From: CAZJVD01 sp964549505
Lineage (GTDB): Bacteria; Bdellovibrionota; UBA1018; CAZJVD01
Reading direction: 5' to 3'
Assembly: GCA_964549505.1 (NCBI GenBank)
Contig: CAZJVD010000006.1
Coordinates: 106,463 to 170,462 of the forward strand
DNA: 64,000 nt
In this document: piece by piece, positions 1 to 8,684 of the stretch
How the letters are laid out: every line of letters begins with the position of its first letter
Numbering within the stretch: position 1 is the stretch's first letter
The notes under the pieces: generated by a model
The model's input: only the letters and a program-made list of their open reading frames with translations
The model's database searches: none
What the model was told of the DNA's origin: nothing
Position numbers and translations under genes: made by a program

Positions 1-2
1 AT

Positions 3-752
3 TCGGTGCGTGTGAGCCGTCTTGAGTTAGAAGCCGAATATCGTGCGAGCGAAGAACGTCGCTCGGTCGGGATGCTGGTCTTCGATCGCGAGTATGCGAA
101 AAAGAAGGTTTCTGTAGACCCTAAGGCGGTCCAGGCGTTGCTCGATGATGCGGCGAAGGTCAAGCTGCTCAGAACCCGTTACGACGCTCAAAAAGACAAG
201 GCGTACAAGGGTAAAAGTTTCGACGCCGTGAAAACCGACCTCGCGCGCGCATGGGTGGCTTCGGAGAAGAGTGCTGACGTCAGCCAGATCTTCACCGATA
301 CCGCTCAATCCCTCGAGGCCGAGGTTGCCAAGATTGATTGGAAATCGAAATCAGCGCGTTCCGAGTTCGACGCCGCACTGAAGTCCAAAGGACTCATGAG
401 TGCCGGTTGGAAACGCATGGATGCCGTCAAGCGAGAGGAACTTCTGCCCCCTGGACTCGGGAAAGTCGATCTATTGACCGAACAGGCATTCGCCGCGAAT
501 TCCGAAATCGATCTCACGAAGGGCGGAAAGCCCAAGGTGTACCAGCACTACTCGGGTGTCGTCGTGGCCTTTGTCGATGGCGCGCAGCCAGCCGATGCGT
601 CGAAGTTAAATGAACAAGAGCGCACCAAACTTTTGAATCAGCTCGCTGCTCAAAAACGGCAAGAGCTCTTCTCCGACTGGGTGAAGGGACTGCAGGACAA
701 AGCCAAAGTGGAAATGAACGAAGAGATCTTAGGGATCGGACTTTCGTCGTAG
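3..752 (+). CDS. SurA/PpiD-like periplasmic folding factor, 5'-truncated by window edge
   Basis: The reading frame is open to the first base of the window, so this is the C-terminal part of a longer protein; a GTG at 6 is only an internal codon. About 248 residues are visible. They are mostly charged and helical. Near the N-end is a VSRLELEAEY stretch like the one preceding the parvulin region in SurA-N/PpiD proteins, and at the C-end is the segment RQELFSDWVKGLQDKAKVE, which resembles the last helix of the SurA-N/PpiD family. A complete parvulin domain is not recognisable in this fragment. The expected role is folding of outer-membrane or periplasmic proteins, but that is family inference from a fragment. 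A strong symmetric hairpin at 935-961 follows and probably ends transcription. Confidence 0.5.
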   Translation, partial: SVRVSRLELEAEYRASEERRSVGMLVFDREYAKKKVSVDPKAVQALLDDAAKVKLLRTRYDAQKDKAYKGKSFDAVKTDLARAWVASEKSADVSQIFTDTAQSLEAEVAKIDWKSKSARSEFDAALKSKGLMSAGWKRMDAVKREELLPPGLGKVDLLTEQAFAANSEIDLTKGGKPKVYQHYSGVVVAFVDGAQPADASKLNEQERTKLLNQLAAQKRQELFSDWVKGLQDKAKVEMNEEILGIGLSS

Positions 753-934
753 CGGTTTAAGATCATTGTGGCGTTGGAGTTGTGATGGGCGATCGAGTTG
801 TCCATTGGGCTGTCGACGCTCGACTGTTATGCCGTTAAGCCCGTGCTCACCTGGGCCGGACCATGTGCTTTTTTACATGGTTGGTGGCCGACGCATCGAA
901 AAGAAGTCGGAAAACGCGCCATGCACATCCGCAG

Positions 935-961
935 CAAAACGTGACTGAATCTCACGTTTTG
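935..961. terminator. Bidirectional intrinsic terminator between convergent genes
   Basis: A 9-bp stem (AAAACGTGA pairing with TCACGTTTT, extended by one C-G pair) with a 7-nt loop has A-runs on the left arm and T-runs on the right. This is the usual form of a terminator working in both directions. It lies between the chaperone fragment ending at 752 and the hydrolase ending at 994. The rest of 753-993 shows no convincing gene; a small open frame at 766-948 has no ribosome-binding site and no recognisable product. Confidence 0.6.
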
Positions 962-993
962 AGCGCGGCGCATTTTAATAAGGCTTCCTTATG

Positions 994-1851
994 TTAAGCC
1001 GTCCGCCCAACCGCAGCCTCTGCGAACGCGCGTAACCTTTTCACAAACACCTCGCGCACTTCGAACGGTAGGCCATGTCCTGCGCCAGGCACTTCTTCGA
1101 AGACGATCGAAGGGTACACGGCAAAACGTTTCTGCTCTTTTAAGAAGTCGTCGCGTTTCCACACGCCGCTTTCCGCGCCTCGTAAGATCAAAACTGGAAT
1201 TCCGTTTTCGCCGGCCTTAGCGAGGTAACTTGAGACATCGCTCGCAGCCGCACCTTCCAAGGTTTTGAGGAGAGTAGGCTGGTCAAACGGAAACCGGAAT
1301 CCGCCATCAGGATGTGGTTCCAGAGCTGCCATGAGGTACTGAGCCATCGATGGATCCGGAGTTTTGGACTCCGCAAAGCTGCGAGCCTCCGCCCGCGTTT
1401 CAAATCGTGCCGGAACGTGAGCGAAGAATGTCTCGAGCGCCTTTCCCATTCCACCCCCAGCAGGTCCGGAAAATCCGATGTCGATCAAGACCATGCCTGT
1501 CACAAGTTCTGGTGCTACGTGGTAGAGCGCGCAAGCGGATCGGACGCCCATCGAGTGTCCGACGATGACGGCGCGACCGACGCGAAGATCAGCGAGGGTC
1601 TCGGCGATATCGCGACCGAAATCCTCGGGTCTCGCACTGGCGTCCTCCGGTGAATTTCCAGGACTCATACCAGGGCTTTTGCCAAGGCTTTTACCATGAC
1701 CACGTTGGTCGAGAGCGAGGACGCGAAATCGATCCTCGAGACCGGCCGCGATGGGGCGCCAAAGGTTCGCAGTGCCACCCATTCCGTGAAGCAAGACGAT
1801 GGTGGCGAGTTCGTGACCTTGAGCAGGCCATGCTCTTACGTGCAGTCGCAT
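994..1851 (-). CDS. Alpha/beta-hydrolase fold enzyme
   Basis: 285 residues with the alpha/beta-hydrolase signature: an oxyanion segment LLHGMGG (20-26), strand and turn LDQRGHGKS (48-55), the nucleophile elbow GHSMG with Ser100, and the catalytic His259 in PGAGHGLPF. The usual acid position is occupied by Glu or Asp near 226-235. Substrate cannot be told from sequence; esterase or lactonase-type activity is typical of the family. No signal peptide is seen, so it is probably cytoplasmic. Residues 53-68 (GKSL GKSP GMSP GNSP) are a four-fold 12-bp tandem duplication inserted just after the GHGKS turn. The gene is divergent from the TPR regulator and convergent with the chaperone fragment. Confidence 0.85.
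   Translation of the reverse strand: MRLHVRAWPAQGHELATIVLLHGMGGTANLWRPIAAGLEDRFRVLALDQRGHGKSLGKSPGMSPGNSPEDASARPEDFGRDIAETLADLRVGRAVIVGHSMGVRSACALYHVAPELVTGMVLIDIGFSGPAGGGMGKALETFFAHVPARFETRAEARSFAESKTPDPSMAQYLMAALEPHPDGGFRFPFDQPTLLKTLEGAAASDVSSYLAKAGENGIPVLILRGAESGVWKRDDFLKEQKRFAVYPSIVFEEVPGAGHGLPFEVREVFVKRLRAFAEAAVGRTA
1648..1695 (-). repeat. 12-bp x4 in-frame tandem repeat in hydrolase gene
   Basis: Four imperfect 12-bp units encode G-K-S-L, G-K-S-P, G-M-S-P and G-N-S-P. The length is a multiple of three, so copy-number change would keep the frame. It lies in a loop following the second strand-turn of the hydrolase fold. Confidence 0.75.
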
Positions 1852-1852
1852 A

Positions 1853-1880
1853 TTGACAGTTGCTGACTTTCACATAACAT
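1853..1880 (+). promoter_or_regulatory. Probable sigma70-type promoter for the TPR regulator
   Basis: TTGACA at 1853-1858, a 16-nt spacer and TAACAT at 1875-1880. Transcription would start near 1887, upstream of the frame that opens at 1910. The -35 box begins two bases outside the start codon of the divergent hydrolase. Confidence 0.5.
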
Positions 1881-1996
1881 ACCCCGAAGTAGGTCTTCTA
1901 GCGGGTTAAAGGGGGGGCACTTTTATTTCCGCACACCAGAGTCACCAAAATCATGAGACGCGTGTTCTCGAAACTGAGGCCGGTCGTCTTCTTGAA

Positions 1997-3136
1997 TTGG
2001 GCCAGCTTCAGTCGGAGAAATGTGATCTCGCGAGCGCGCGTAAAACCTGGCAACAGGCTCGTGTCCTCGCCGAGCAAGCGGGCAATCCACTCATCGAGGG
2101 TGAGGCGCTCGCAGGTCTTTTGCGGCTCGCGGCCGAGGCTTGCGATGACGATGCGATCGCACGCTACGATGAAGAGATCGAAGCGCTTTCGCGTCGGTTT
2201 CCGGACACCGTAGCTTCTAAAGTTTGGTATTGCCGCGGGATCGTGGCGATGTACCGCGATCAGTGGTTGAAGGCCCAACGAGAATTTCATATTTATCTTC
2301 GCAAAACGCGTGAGGTGATGACGGGCCGAGATCAAGCGCCGCATTTTGCACGAGCGTTTTGCATGCTTGCGAATCTTTTTATCCAACGTGGACATCCACG
2401 GCGAGCGCAGCGTGTGCTGGAGTGGCTCAAGAGTGAGTATCAAGGCAAGCGGTTGCCCAGTATCGACGGGACGATCGCGCTTGTTCAGGGTCACCTTTAC
2501 GAACGTGAAGGCGATCTGAAACGCGCGATGGAGTGGTTTCAAAAATCGCACACGTCCTTCATGGCGGAGCATCACTGGTACTTCCTGCTCTACGTACACT
2601 ATGGTTACGCGCGGATCGCTCGTCTCGAGAAAAACTACAAGCAGGCTTATTTTCACCTAGATTTGATAAAAAAAGCGACCGATGCCCCGGAGTTTGCGGT
2701 TCTACGCAAAGAGATGGAGATCGAGTCGAGTCGCCTCGAAGGTGATGTTGTCGACATCCTAGTGGATCGTGACCGCGGTCTTGTTAAGACGAAAGATGGT
2801 GGCACAGTCGACTTTCGTAAACAGTACTTGCTCCTCGATATCCTTGCGGCGCTCTCCGTTGCGAGCAGTGATGAGGCGCCACAAGCTTCAGAAAAAACAG
2901 GTGGTCTTTCGAAGGCCGAGCTTATCCAACGTGTTTGGCGCGAGAACTACCGCGCTGAAGCGCACGACAACAAGCTCTATTACAATATCAATCGGTTACG
3001 AAAACTAATCGAGCCGGATGTGCGCCATCCCAAGTACTTGATCAACTGGAAAGAGGGCTACCGACTAGCTCCGGGACTACGTGTGCGGTTCACACGAGAT
3101 GTGTCGGAAGAGTCGGGGACTCCGAAGCTCGCTTGA
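1997..3136 (+). CDS. TPR-repeat protein with C-terminal OmpR/PhoB-type winged-helix DNA-binding domain
   Basis: 379 residues from the first conventional start (TTG). Residues about 1-240 form TPR-like helical hairpins (for example ARKTWQQARVLAEQAGN and AMEWFQKSHTSF). Residues about 245-365 resemble the winged helix of OmpR/PhoB or SARP-type regulators, with KLYYNINRLRKLIE as recognition helix and YLINWKEGYRLAP as the wing. The protein is therefore probably a transcription factor in which the TPRs sense a protein or ligand. The true start is uncertain: the same frame stays open and reads TPR-like from about 1925, but contains no ATG, GTG or TTG before 1997. No clear Shine-Dalgarno precedes the TTG. 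The 3' end overlaps uvrA on the other strand by 47 bp. Confidence 0.75.
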   Translation: MGQLQSEKCDLASARKTWQQARVLAEQAGNPLIEGEALAGLLRLAAEACDDDAIARYDEEIEALSRRFPDTVASKVWYCRGIVAMYRDQWLKAQREFHIYLRKTREVMTGRDQAPHFARAFCMLANLFIQRGHPRRAQRVLEWLKSEYQGKRLPSIDGTIALVQGHLYEREGDLKRAMEWFQKSHTSFMAEHHWYFLLYVHYGYARIARLEKNYKQAYFHLDLIKKATDAPEFAVLRKEMEIESSRLEGDVVDILVDRDRGLVKTKDGGTVDFRKQYLLLDILAALSVASSDEAPQASEKTGGLSKAELIQRVWRENYRAEAHDNKLYYNINRLRKLIEPDVRHPKYLINWKEGYRLAPGLRVRFTRDVSEESGTPKLA

Positions 3137-6119
3137 ACGAATAGCCTGCGTTCACGAGGGCCACCGCTGTCTCCGAATGTGGAAGTCGCACGATCGTCTC
3201 CGGTGTTCCCGCGCCCAGCAAGTGTCCGCCTTTTGCGCCACCCTCAGGACCGAGGTCCACGATCCAATCGGCCTGCGCGATCACGTCGATTTGATGTTCA
3301 ATCATGACTACGGTGTGCCGATCGTGAACAAGGTCATGAATCACGTTCACCAGTTTCTGAATATCGTCGAGGTGCAAACCCGTTGTTGGTTCGTCGAAAA
3401 TAAAAAGGTTCAGTCCACTCGTGCGCTCATCCAGAACGGATGCGATCTTCAGGCGCTGCGATTCACCACCCGACAGCGTCGTCGCGGGTTGTCCGAGTTT
3501 GAGGTAACCAAGACCGACATCGCGTAAGAGGCCAAGCTTTCGCACCAGAATCGAGTTGTCTCGGTACAGATCGAAGACTTCGTCGATCGATGTTTGCAGA
3601 AGTTCGTGGACATTTTTTCCGCGCGACTGAATATCAAGAATGTCTTTTCGAAACCGCTTGCCATCACATGTCTCGCACGGAATGGAAACGGTCTCCATAA
3701 AGTGCATATCCAGATCGATCGAACCTTCGCCTTTGCACTGCGAACAGCGGCCACCGTCGACATTGAATGAGAAATGCTGCGGTGTCAGGCCACGTCGACC
3801 TGCGAGCGTTTGCGTGGCGTAAATCCGCCGAAACTCTTCCCAGACTTTCAGATAAGTCGCTGCATTGGATCGTGACGTGCGTCCAATCGGTTTTTGATCG
3901 AGCAACACCACTCCAGACAGATGTTCGGCGCCGTAAAGGCGATCGAACGCTCCGGTCTCGGGAGGGATATCGCGCTTTTCAATAGCCGCCTGAACAGCGT
4001 GGTAAAGCGTTTTGTGAACGAGCGTGCTCTTGCCCGATCCAGAGACACCCGTGACGACAGTCCAGCGCTCCAATGGGAACTCCACCGAGATGTCTTTGAG
4101 ATTATGTTCGCGACAACCCTCGAGATTGAGCGAATGCGTGAAAAGCGTACGCGGCCGTGCGGGGCGCTTGAGGCGCGGTTCGCCTCGAAAATACTTGCCC
4201 GTGACCGACTCGGGATTAGTCGACAGGTCGAACACGGTTCCCTTTGCGGTGATCGTGCCGCCACGTCGACCTGCGCCCGGTCCCAGTTCTATCAAGTGGT
4301 CAGCCGCCTGCATGACTTCGAGATCGTGTTCGACAACAACAACGGTGTTGCCCTGGTCGCGTAACGACCGCAGAACACCAATCAGTCGCTCGGTGTCGCT
4401 GGGATGAAGGCCAATCGACGGCTCGTCGAGAACGTAGAGCGTCCCACAGAGGCCGTGCCCAAGCTGAGTCGCAAGATGTATGCGTTGAAACTCCCCACCG
4501 CTCAGCGTTCGCGTCTGACGAGCTCCATTCAGATATCCTACGCCGACCGAGACCAAAAACTTCAGGCGCTGTGAGAGTTGCGCGAGCGCTTCACCCGCCA
4601 CATGCCGATCGTGCGGGTTGAGCCTGAGTGCCGTGATCCACTGGTCCAGATCAACAAGGGAGAGATCCATGAGTTCATCGATACGCTTGTCTTGAAGGCG
4701 CACAAAGGCCGCTTCGGGTCTCAGCTTGCTTCCTTTGCAGACGGGGCAGAGTGACTGCGATTGATAGCGTCGGATAAAAACGCGGACGTGAATCTTGTAC
4801 TTTTTCGTACTGAGATATTCGAAGCAGCCTCGAATACCTTCAAAAACATTTGTCTTGGCTTCCCTTTTGGGCTTGCCGTCCCGTGCGCTGTCGCCCTCGC
4901 CATTCCAAAGAAGCGTGCGCTCGGACTTGGTGAGCTCACGATAGCGTTTTCCAATCGAGATTCCGTTCCGTTCGGCGAACTTAAAAAGCCCGTCCTGCCA
5001 TTCGGTCATCGAAGGCTTCGAGAACGGATCAATGGCACCATCCTTGAGCGTCCGTGACGGTTCCGGAACCACTTTCCCCTCATCGAGCTCAAGGGTGAAG
5101 CCAAAGCCGCTGCAGCGCGGGCACGCGCCTTGCGGATGATTGAACGAAAACATCTGGGGTGTCGGCAGTGTCGCGAGCTTTCCGCAGGACTTACATCGAA
5201 ACTCGCGATCGAATGCTTTCATCTTTGAGTGGTCGAGATCAAAGATGATCATCTGATTTTTACCGACCCGAAACGCTTGATGAATCGAATCGCGAACGCG
5301 CGACTCCTGATCGACGTCCCAACGGGCGGGTGCAATCCAGCGATCAATGATGACCCAGACCTCGGTTTGCGCCGCATACTCTTTTCTGTCGACCGCCGCG
5401 AGGGCCGTATCCAAGTCGATCACTTCGGCCTGGCGTCTGGGCTCGCGCACCAGAACGCGCTGATAACCTTGCTCGAGCAGGATTTCGAAAAGACTTCGGA
5501 ACGATAACGGTGACGTGGGGTGCACCGTGGTTGTCTTGTGAACCGTCTTCGGTGGTTTTGCTTTTGGTTTCTTAGCTGTGCTTTTAGCGGCTGCTTTTTT
5601 GCCGGTCCCGTTCGACTTACCGCTCGTACTCGTGGCGGCGGAACTGACGCTGTTCATGACAACCGGTGCGGCGATTAAGATCTTTGTTTTGGTTTCCTGT
5701 TTTTTGAGAAACTCAAGAACGGTGTCTTCCGTCGCGTGGGAAATCTTGGTTCCGCATTCCGAACAGAACGTTTCCCCGAGACGCGCGAAAAGCACGCGAA
5801 AATAGTCGTAGATCTCGGTCTGGGTTCCGACCGTGCTTCTTGAGTTCATAACGTGATTGCGTTGTTCGAGCGCGATGGCCGGTGGGATGTTCTCAACCCG
5901 ATCCAGATCGGGTCGGGGCATCTTTTCTAAAAACTGTCGTGTGTAGGTCGACAGACTCTCGACGTATCGGCGCTGGCCTTCGGCGTACAGCGTGTCGAAC
6001 GCAAGACTGCTCTTTCCCGATCCGGATACACCGGTGATCACCGTGAGCTTCTCGGAAGGAATTTCGACCGTGATATTCTTTAGGTTGTTCTGGCGTAGGC
6101 CTTCTAGTCGAATGGACAT
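3090..6119 (-). CDS. uvrA: UvrA family excinuclease ABC subunit A
   Basis: 1009 residues. It is a DNA-damage recognition ATPase of nucleotide excision repair, working with UvrB and UvrC. Two ABC modules are visible: Walker A GVSGSGKS at 30-37 and again GVSGSGKSTL in the second half, and signature motifs LSGGEFQRI and LSGGESQRL each followed by a Walker B (LYVLDEPSIGLH; FIFDEPTTGLH). Cys pairs CSECG, CPRCSG, CSQCKG and CETCDG are present, consistent with zinc modules. Residues about 157-204 are a Lys/Ala/Thr/Ser-rich low-complexity insertion between the APVV strand and the FRSLFEILLEQGY helix; this explains the extra length over the usual 940 or so. The Q-to-F/S changes in the signature motifs mean a UvrA paralogue cannot be excluded. 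The 3' end overlaps the TPR regulator. Confidence 0.9.
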   Translation of the reverse strand: MSIRLEGLRQNNLKNITVEIPSEKLTVITGVSGSGKSSLAFDTLYAEGQRRYVESLSTYTRQFLEKMPRPDLDRVENIPPAIALEQRNHVMNSRSTVGTQTEIYDYFRVLFARLGETFCSECGTKISHATEDTVLEFLKKQETKTKILIAAPVVMNSVSSAATSTSGKSNGTGKKAAAKSTAKKPKAKPPKTVHKTTTVHPTSPLSFRSLFEILLEQGYQRVLVREPRRQAEVIDLDTALAAVDRKEYAAQTEVWVIIDRWIAPARWDVDQESRVRDSIHQAFRVGKNQMIIFDLDHSKMKAFDREFRCKSCGKLATLPTPQMFSFNHPQGACPRCSGFGFTLELDEGKVVPEPSRTLKDGAIDPFSKPSMTEWQDGLFKFAERNGISIGKRYRELTKSERTLLWNGEGDSARDGKPKREAKTNVFEGIRGCFEYLSTKKYKIHVRVFIRRYQSQSLCPVCKGSKLRPEAAFVRLQDKRIDELMDLSLVDLDQWITALRLNPHDRHVAGEALAQLSQRLKFLVSVGVGYLNGARQTRTLSGGEFQRIHLATQLGHGLCGTLYVLDEPSIGLHPSDTERLIGVLRSLRDQGNTVVVVEHDLEVMQAADHLIELGPGAGRRGGTITAKGTVFDLSTNPESVTGKYFRGEPRLKRPARPRTLFTHSLNLEGCREHNLKDISVEFPLERWTVVTGVSGSGKSTLVHKTLYHAVQAAIEKRDIPPETGAFDRLYGAEHLSGVVLLDQKPIGRTSRSNAATYLKVWEEFRRIYATQTLAGRRGLTPQHFSFNVDGGRCSQCKGEGSIDLDMHFMETVSIPCETCDGKRFRKDILDIQSRGKNVHELLQTSIDEVFDLYRDNSILVRKLGLLRDVGLGYLKLGQPATTLSGGESQRLKIASVLDERTSGLNLFIFDEPTTGLHLDDIQKLVNVIHDLVHDRHTVVMIEHQIDVIAQADWIVDLGPEGGAKGGHLLGAGTPETIVRLPHSETAVALVNAGYSFKRASESPTLPTHLV

Positions 6120-6133
6120 TTTGCGTGAGGGTC

Positions 6134-6161
6134 ATCCTACATTTGTTTAATTATTAGACAA
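6134..6161 (-). promoter_or_regulatory. Possible uvrA promoter
   Basis: Reading the minus strand, TTGTCT (6161-6156), a 16-nt spacer and TAGGAT (6139-6134) lie about 15 nt before the uvrA start codon. No LexA-type operator was recognised. Confidence 0.35.
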
Positions 6162-6166
6162 GACAA

Positions 6167-6186
6167 ATGGTGCCATTGTGCACCAT
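6167..6186. repeat. Inverted repeat between uvrA and secreted-protein gene
   Basis: Seven-base arms ATGGTGC and GCACCAT with a 6-nt loop, just upstream of the putative uvrA promoter. It could be an operator or only chance symmetry. Confidence 0.3.
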
Positions 6187-6279
6187 CCCTTTGGTATTAC
6201 ACAGGAATTCGTGTTACTTCGAACCCTGAATTTTGGCACTTTCATTGCGAAGTGGGGGCGCGGAAGAAGGAGAGTCTCT

Positions 6280-6726
6280 GTGACCACTCTCGTAGTAAAA
6301 AGAAAATCAAAAACCTGGTGGATGTTTGCCTCGCTGACCCTTGTGATCGCGATGGCTGCTGTGTTCTCTTCGAGTTCGAACGCACTCGAGCAGGTTGCCG
6401 GTCGTCCTAAGCTATCTCCGCCTAAGCTATCGGCGCATGCCTCGAAGCGGACGCTGCCGCGTGGAAAGCGGCACGGGATTACAAACGATACGGCCCTCTA
6501 TCAAGAACTTTCCGAAATCACGGTTCCAAAATCGAAACCCAATGTTCACAAAGCGCTCTTAGCGCTGATCGAAAAGGAAGATCGTTATATCTCGGACGAA
6601 TCCCGTCACAGCGGGGCGTTTACGGCGCGCGCACGTCGTGAAGACCGTATGAGCCGTCTTACGGGGCCCGTGGATCGCATTCTCAAACGGCCTGACGTTC
6701 GTTTACGTAAGAAAGCGCGAAACTAG
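6280..6726 (+). CDS. Small basic secreted protein of unknown function
   Basis: 148 residues from GTG at 6280, chosen because AAGGAG lies 7 nt upstream and the product then begins with a short basic stretch and a hydrophobic segment (MFASLTLVIAMAAVFSSSSNA), a credible signal peptide. A longer reading from 6178 would put 34 residues ahead of it and is not supported. The mature part is rich in Arg/Lys/Ser, with KLSPPKLS repeated near the N-end and RARREDRMSR near the C-end. No family is recognised. The high charge suggests binding to nucleic acid or anionic polymers, but that is speculation. Confidence 0.55.
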   Translation: MTTLVVKRKSKTWWMFASLTLVIAMAAVFSSSSNALEQVAGRPKLSPPKLSAHASKRTLPRGKRHGITNDTALYQELSEITVPKSKPNVHKALLALIEKEDRYISDESRHSGAFTARARREDRMSRLTGPVDRILKRPDVRLRKKARN

Positions 6727-6798
6727 CCTCTTTTTCGTAGTAAGCCGTTCGATAAAAAACGATAGGTTCCTAACGTCGCATTTGCTAGAAGCGTCTTC

Positions 6799-7425
6799 GT
6801 GCGATCGACTCTTGCCATCATTTCCGTTGTCACGATCTTCTATTTTCCCAGTGTATTCGCAGCTACGACTGCGCCGTCGTCGGCATGCTCGCAGACGATT
6901 GAGGGAAGAAGCAGTCTCACATATTGGTTGCGTCCCGGCATCTATAAGGGCTTAACGCCGGCTGCTTGGAGTGCTGTTCGCGTCGGTGAATTCGAGATGA
7001 CCGTCGATGCGGAAAAGATCACTGTACGGAGAGCGACGGGACTTGAGGTTATTGAAGAAACCTTCCTTGTGAAAAACTATTCTGTCATTTTGCCTGAGAA
7101 GCTCGCTGGAGAGTTTCTAGGCGGAACCGACGCCGTTCGTAGTTTGTTCGACAATGCGGTGGGATTTAAGCATTCTGACGATCAGGGACCGACGTTCGTT
7201 TTTTCCGGAGACCGAGCACCTATAAACCCTAAAGTTCTCATAAAAGTGGGCCTGGGTGACGTCCTAGGGAACACCTTCGCCTTCTCTCCGACGCAACGAC
7301 ACTTTGGTCTTTATTGGCTTCATATGACCATGATGGAGTGGTTCCATCGTAGCCGTCGACCCGAGGGCAGCCGTGTCATTGTCCCACGTCTCAGGTACCA
7401 CGGGACCGCAGGACGCGCGCGTTAA
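6799..7425 (+). CDS. Secreted protein of unknown function
   Basis: 208 residues starting at GTG. Residues 1-21 (MRSTLAIISVVTIFYFPSVFA) form a typical signal peptide with an A-x-A-like cleavage site. The mature domain is mostly short beta-like stretches without known motifs; two Trp/Tyr-rich stretches (YWLRPGIYKG and HFGLYWLHMTMMEWFH) stand out. The last codons overlap the convergent dipeptidase stop by 4 bp. There is no obvious Shine-Dalgarno. The gene above it may be co-transcribed (72-bp gap). Confidence 0.55.
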   Translation: MRSTLAIISVVTIFYFPSVFAATTAPSSACSQTIEGRSSLTYWLRPGIYKGLTPAAWSAVRVGEFEMTVDAEKITVRRATGLEVIEETFLVKNYSVILPEKLAGEFLGGTDAVRSLFDNAVGFKHSDDQGPTFVFSGDRAPINPKVLIKVGLGDVLGNTFAFSPTQRHFGLYWLHMTMMEWFHRSRRPEGSRVIVPRLRYHGTAGRAR

Positions 7426-8684
7426 CGCGTCTTCGAAACTTTTTCCCACGCTGAAACAAACCGCTCGATACGTTCGTCGTGCTTTTCGCGGATCGGAACG
7501 CCGAGGGTACGCAATCCTTGCCAAATGCGTTCGTGCTGGCCGATGTGCACGAGTCCTTCGCGATCCATGTCTTTTTCTACGCCACAGCTCGGCGCCAATC
7601 GATCAATCGTTCCGTTGTAGTCGGTGCCTGTCGTGATCGCCGCGTCGGGAGTCATGTGCAAGGTTTCCACCCACTGACGAGCGAGAAGATGAACGCCTTG
7701 GGCACAGGCCTCGCGCGAGCAACCTTTTGGACAATGTTCGGGAAGTGACGTGGTTCCGCCGAGCATCACGTCGCTGGGCATGAGCCCGATCATCCCGCCG
7801 CTTGAACCGATCTTTCGAACGATACGGTCGGTGACGCCGCGTTCGGAGCCTTGGTGGCGACGTAAAACGCTGTGAGTGACCAGCCAGGGTAGGTTCTTGC
7901 GTTCGAGTATCGGTGCTAGGTCTTCGACCAGCGCATCGGACGCATGGCTGAGGTCGATCCAAACACCATGGACAATCAGTTTTTCGATGAACGCGCGCCC
8001 CATCGGTGTTGCGCCGCGCGGGTTACAGAGCACATGACTCTCATGATCGCGCGGATGAAAAAAAGATTTCACAGCGGCAAGCGGGTTCAAAAGTTTGAGA
8101 ATGCCACGGAGAAGGGCAGGGCCACCGATGAAGTCGTCGGAGAAGTGCACGGGTGTGACGATACGAATCCCGAGACGATCGACAAACTCTTCGATGTCCC
8201 GATCGTTTTCCAGAATCCCGCTCGCTCCTTCGAGAGAAAACACAATCAGACGCTTGTCGTCCGACAACGCCCGACGCGCATCGGCTGGAGTTTTCGCGAT
8301 CACAAACTCAGGATTTTCCCGAACAAAGCGCTCCGCATCTCGGATCTGTTCACGTACCGACTCACGCATGTCCCATCGGGCGAGGGGATGCGCGTAGAGA
8401 GCAACGACCAGAATCTGGATGCCACTCTGAAGAACGGTCTCGGGGTTCGTCTGAAACTTCAGAGCATCGGACCACTTTGTCGCTCGAATCGGCCCAAAAA
8501 AATGTCCGTCGAAAAGTATCGGCGCACCACGGTCCATGAAGGCATGCGTGTGGAGATCAACGGAGGCTCTGGCGGTGCCGTTGCCCGTGACGTTGCCAGT
8601 GATACTGCCGATGATAGTTAGTGACATTCCTGATACCGCGACGACGAAGGCGAAAGAAAAAGCAAAACAGCGAATGCGCTTCAT
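7422..8684 (-). CDS. Membrane dipeptidase family (M19-type) metallopeptidase, exported
   Basis: 420 residues. The start at 8684 is taken because its ATG overlaps the stop of the upstream murF-sua5 gene (ATGA), implying translational coupling. A hydrophobic N-terminus (MKRIRCFAFSFAFVVAVSG) indicates export. Motifs match renal-dipeptidase-like enzymes: DLHTH (about 43-47, first metal ligands), FSLEGASG (bridging Glu), IDLSHASD and LVTHSVLRRH (His ligands) and GTDYNG. The family hydrolyses dipeptides, in bacteria often D-amino-acid-containing ones. Coupling to murF suggests a role in peptidoglycan peptide turnover, but the substrate is an inference. Confidence 0.8.
   Translation of the reverse strand: MKRIRCFAFSFAFVVAVSGMSLTIIGSITGNVTGNGTARASVDLHTHAFMDRGAPILFDGHFFGPIRATKWSDALKFQTNPETVLQSGIQILVVALYAHPLARWDMRESVREQIRDAERFVRENPEFVIAKTPADARRALSDDKRLIVFSLEGASGILENDRDIEEFVDRLGIRIVTPVHFSDDFIGGPALLRGILKLLNPLAAVKSFFHPRDHESHVLCNPRGATPMGRAFIEKLIVHGVWIDLSHASDALVEDLAPILERKNLPWLVTHSVLRRHQGSERGVTDRIVRKIGSSGGMIGLMPSDVMLGGTTSLPEHCPKGCSREACAQGVHLLARQWVETLHMTPDAAITTGTDYNGTIDRLAPSCGVEKDMDREGLVHIGQHERIWQGLRTLGVPIREKHDERIERFVSAWEKVSKTR

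Noticed and set aside
766..948. A small ORF after the chaperone fragment
   Set aside because: No ribosome-binding site, no family, and it runs into the terminator hairpin.
978..992. ATAAGG/CCTTAT hairpin as terminator of the hydrolase gene
   Set aside because: Its stem is only 6 bp and partly overlaps nothing useful; the 935-961 hairpin is the better terminator.
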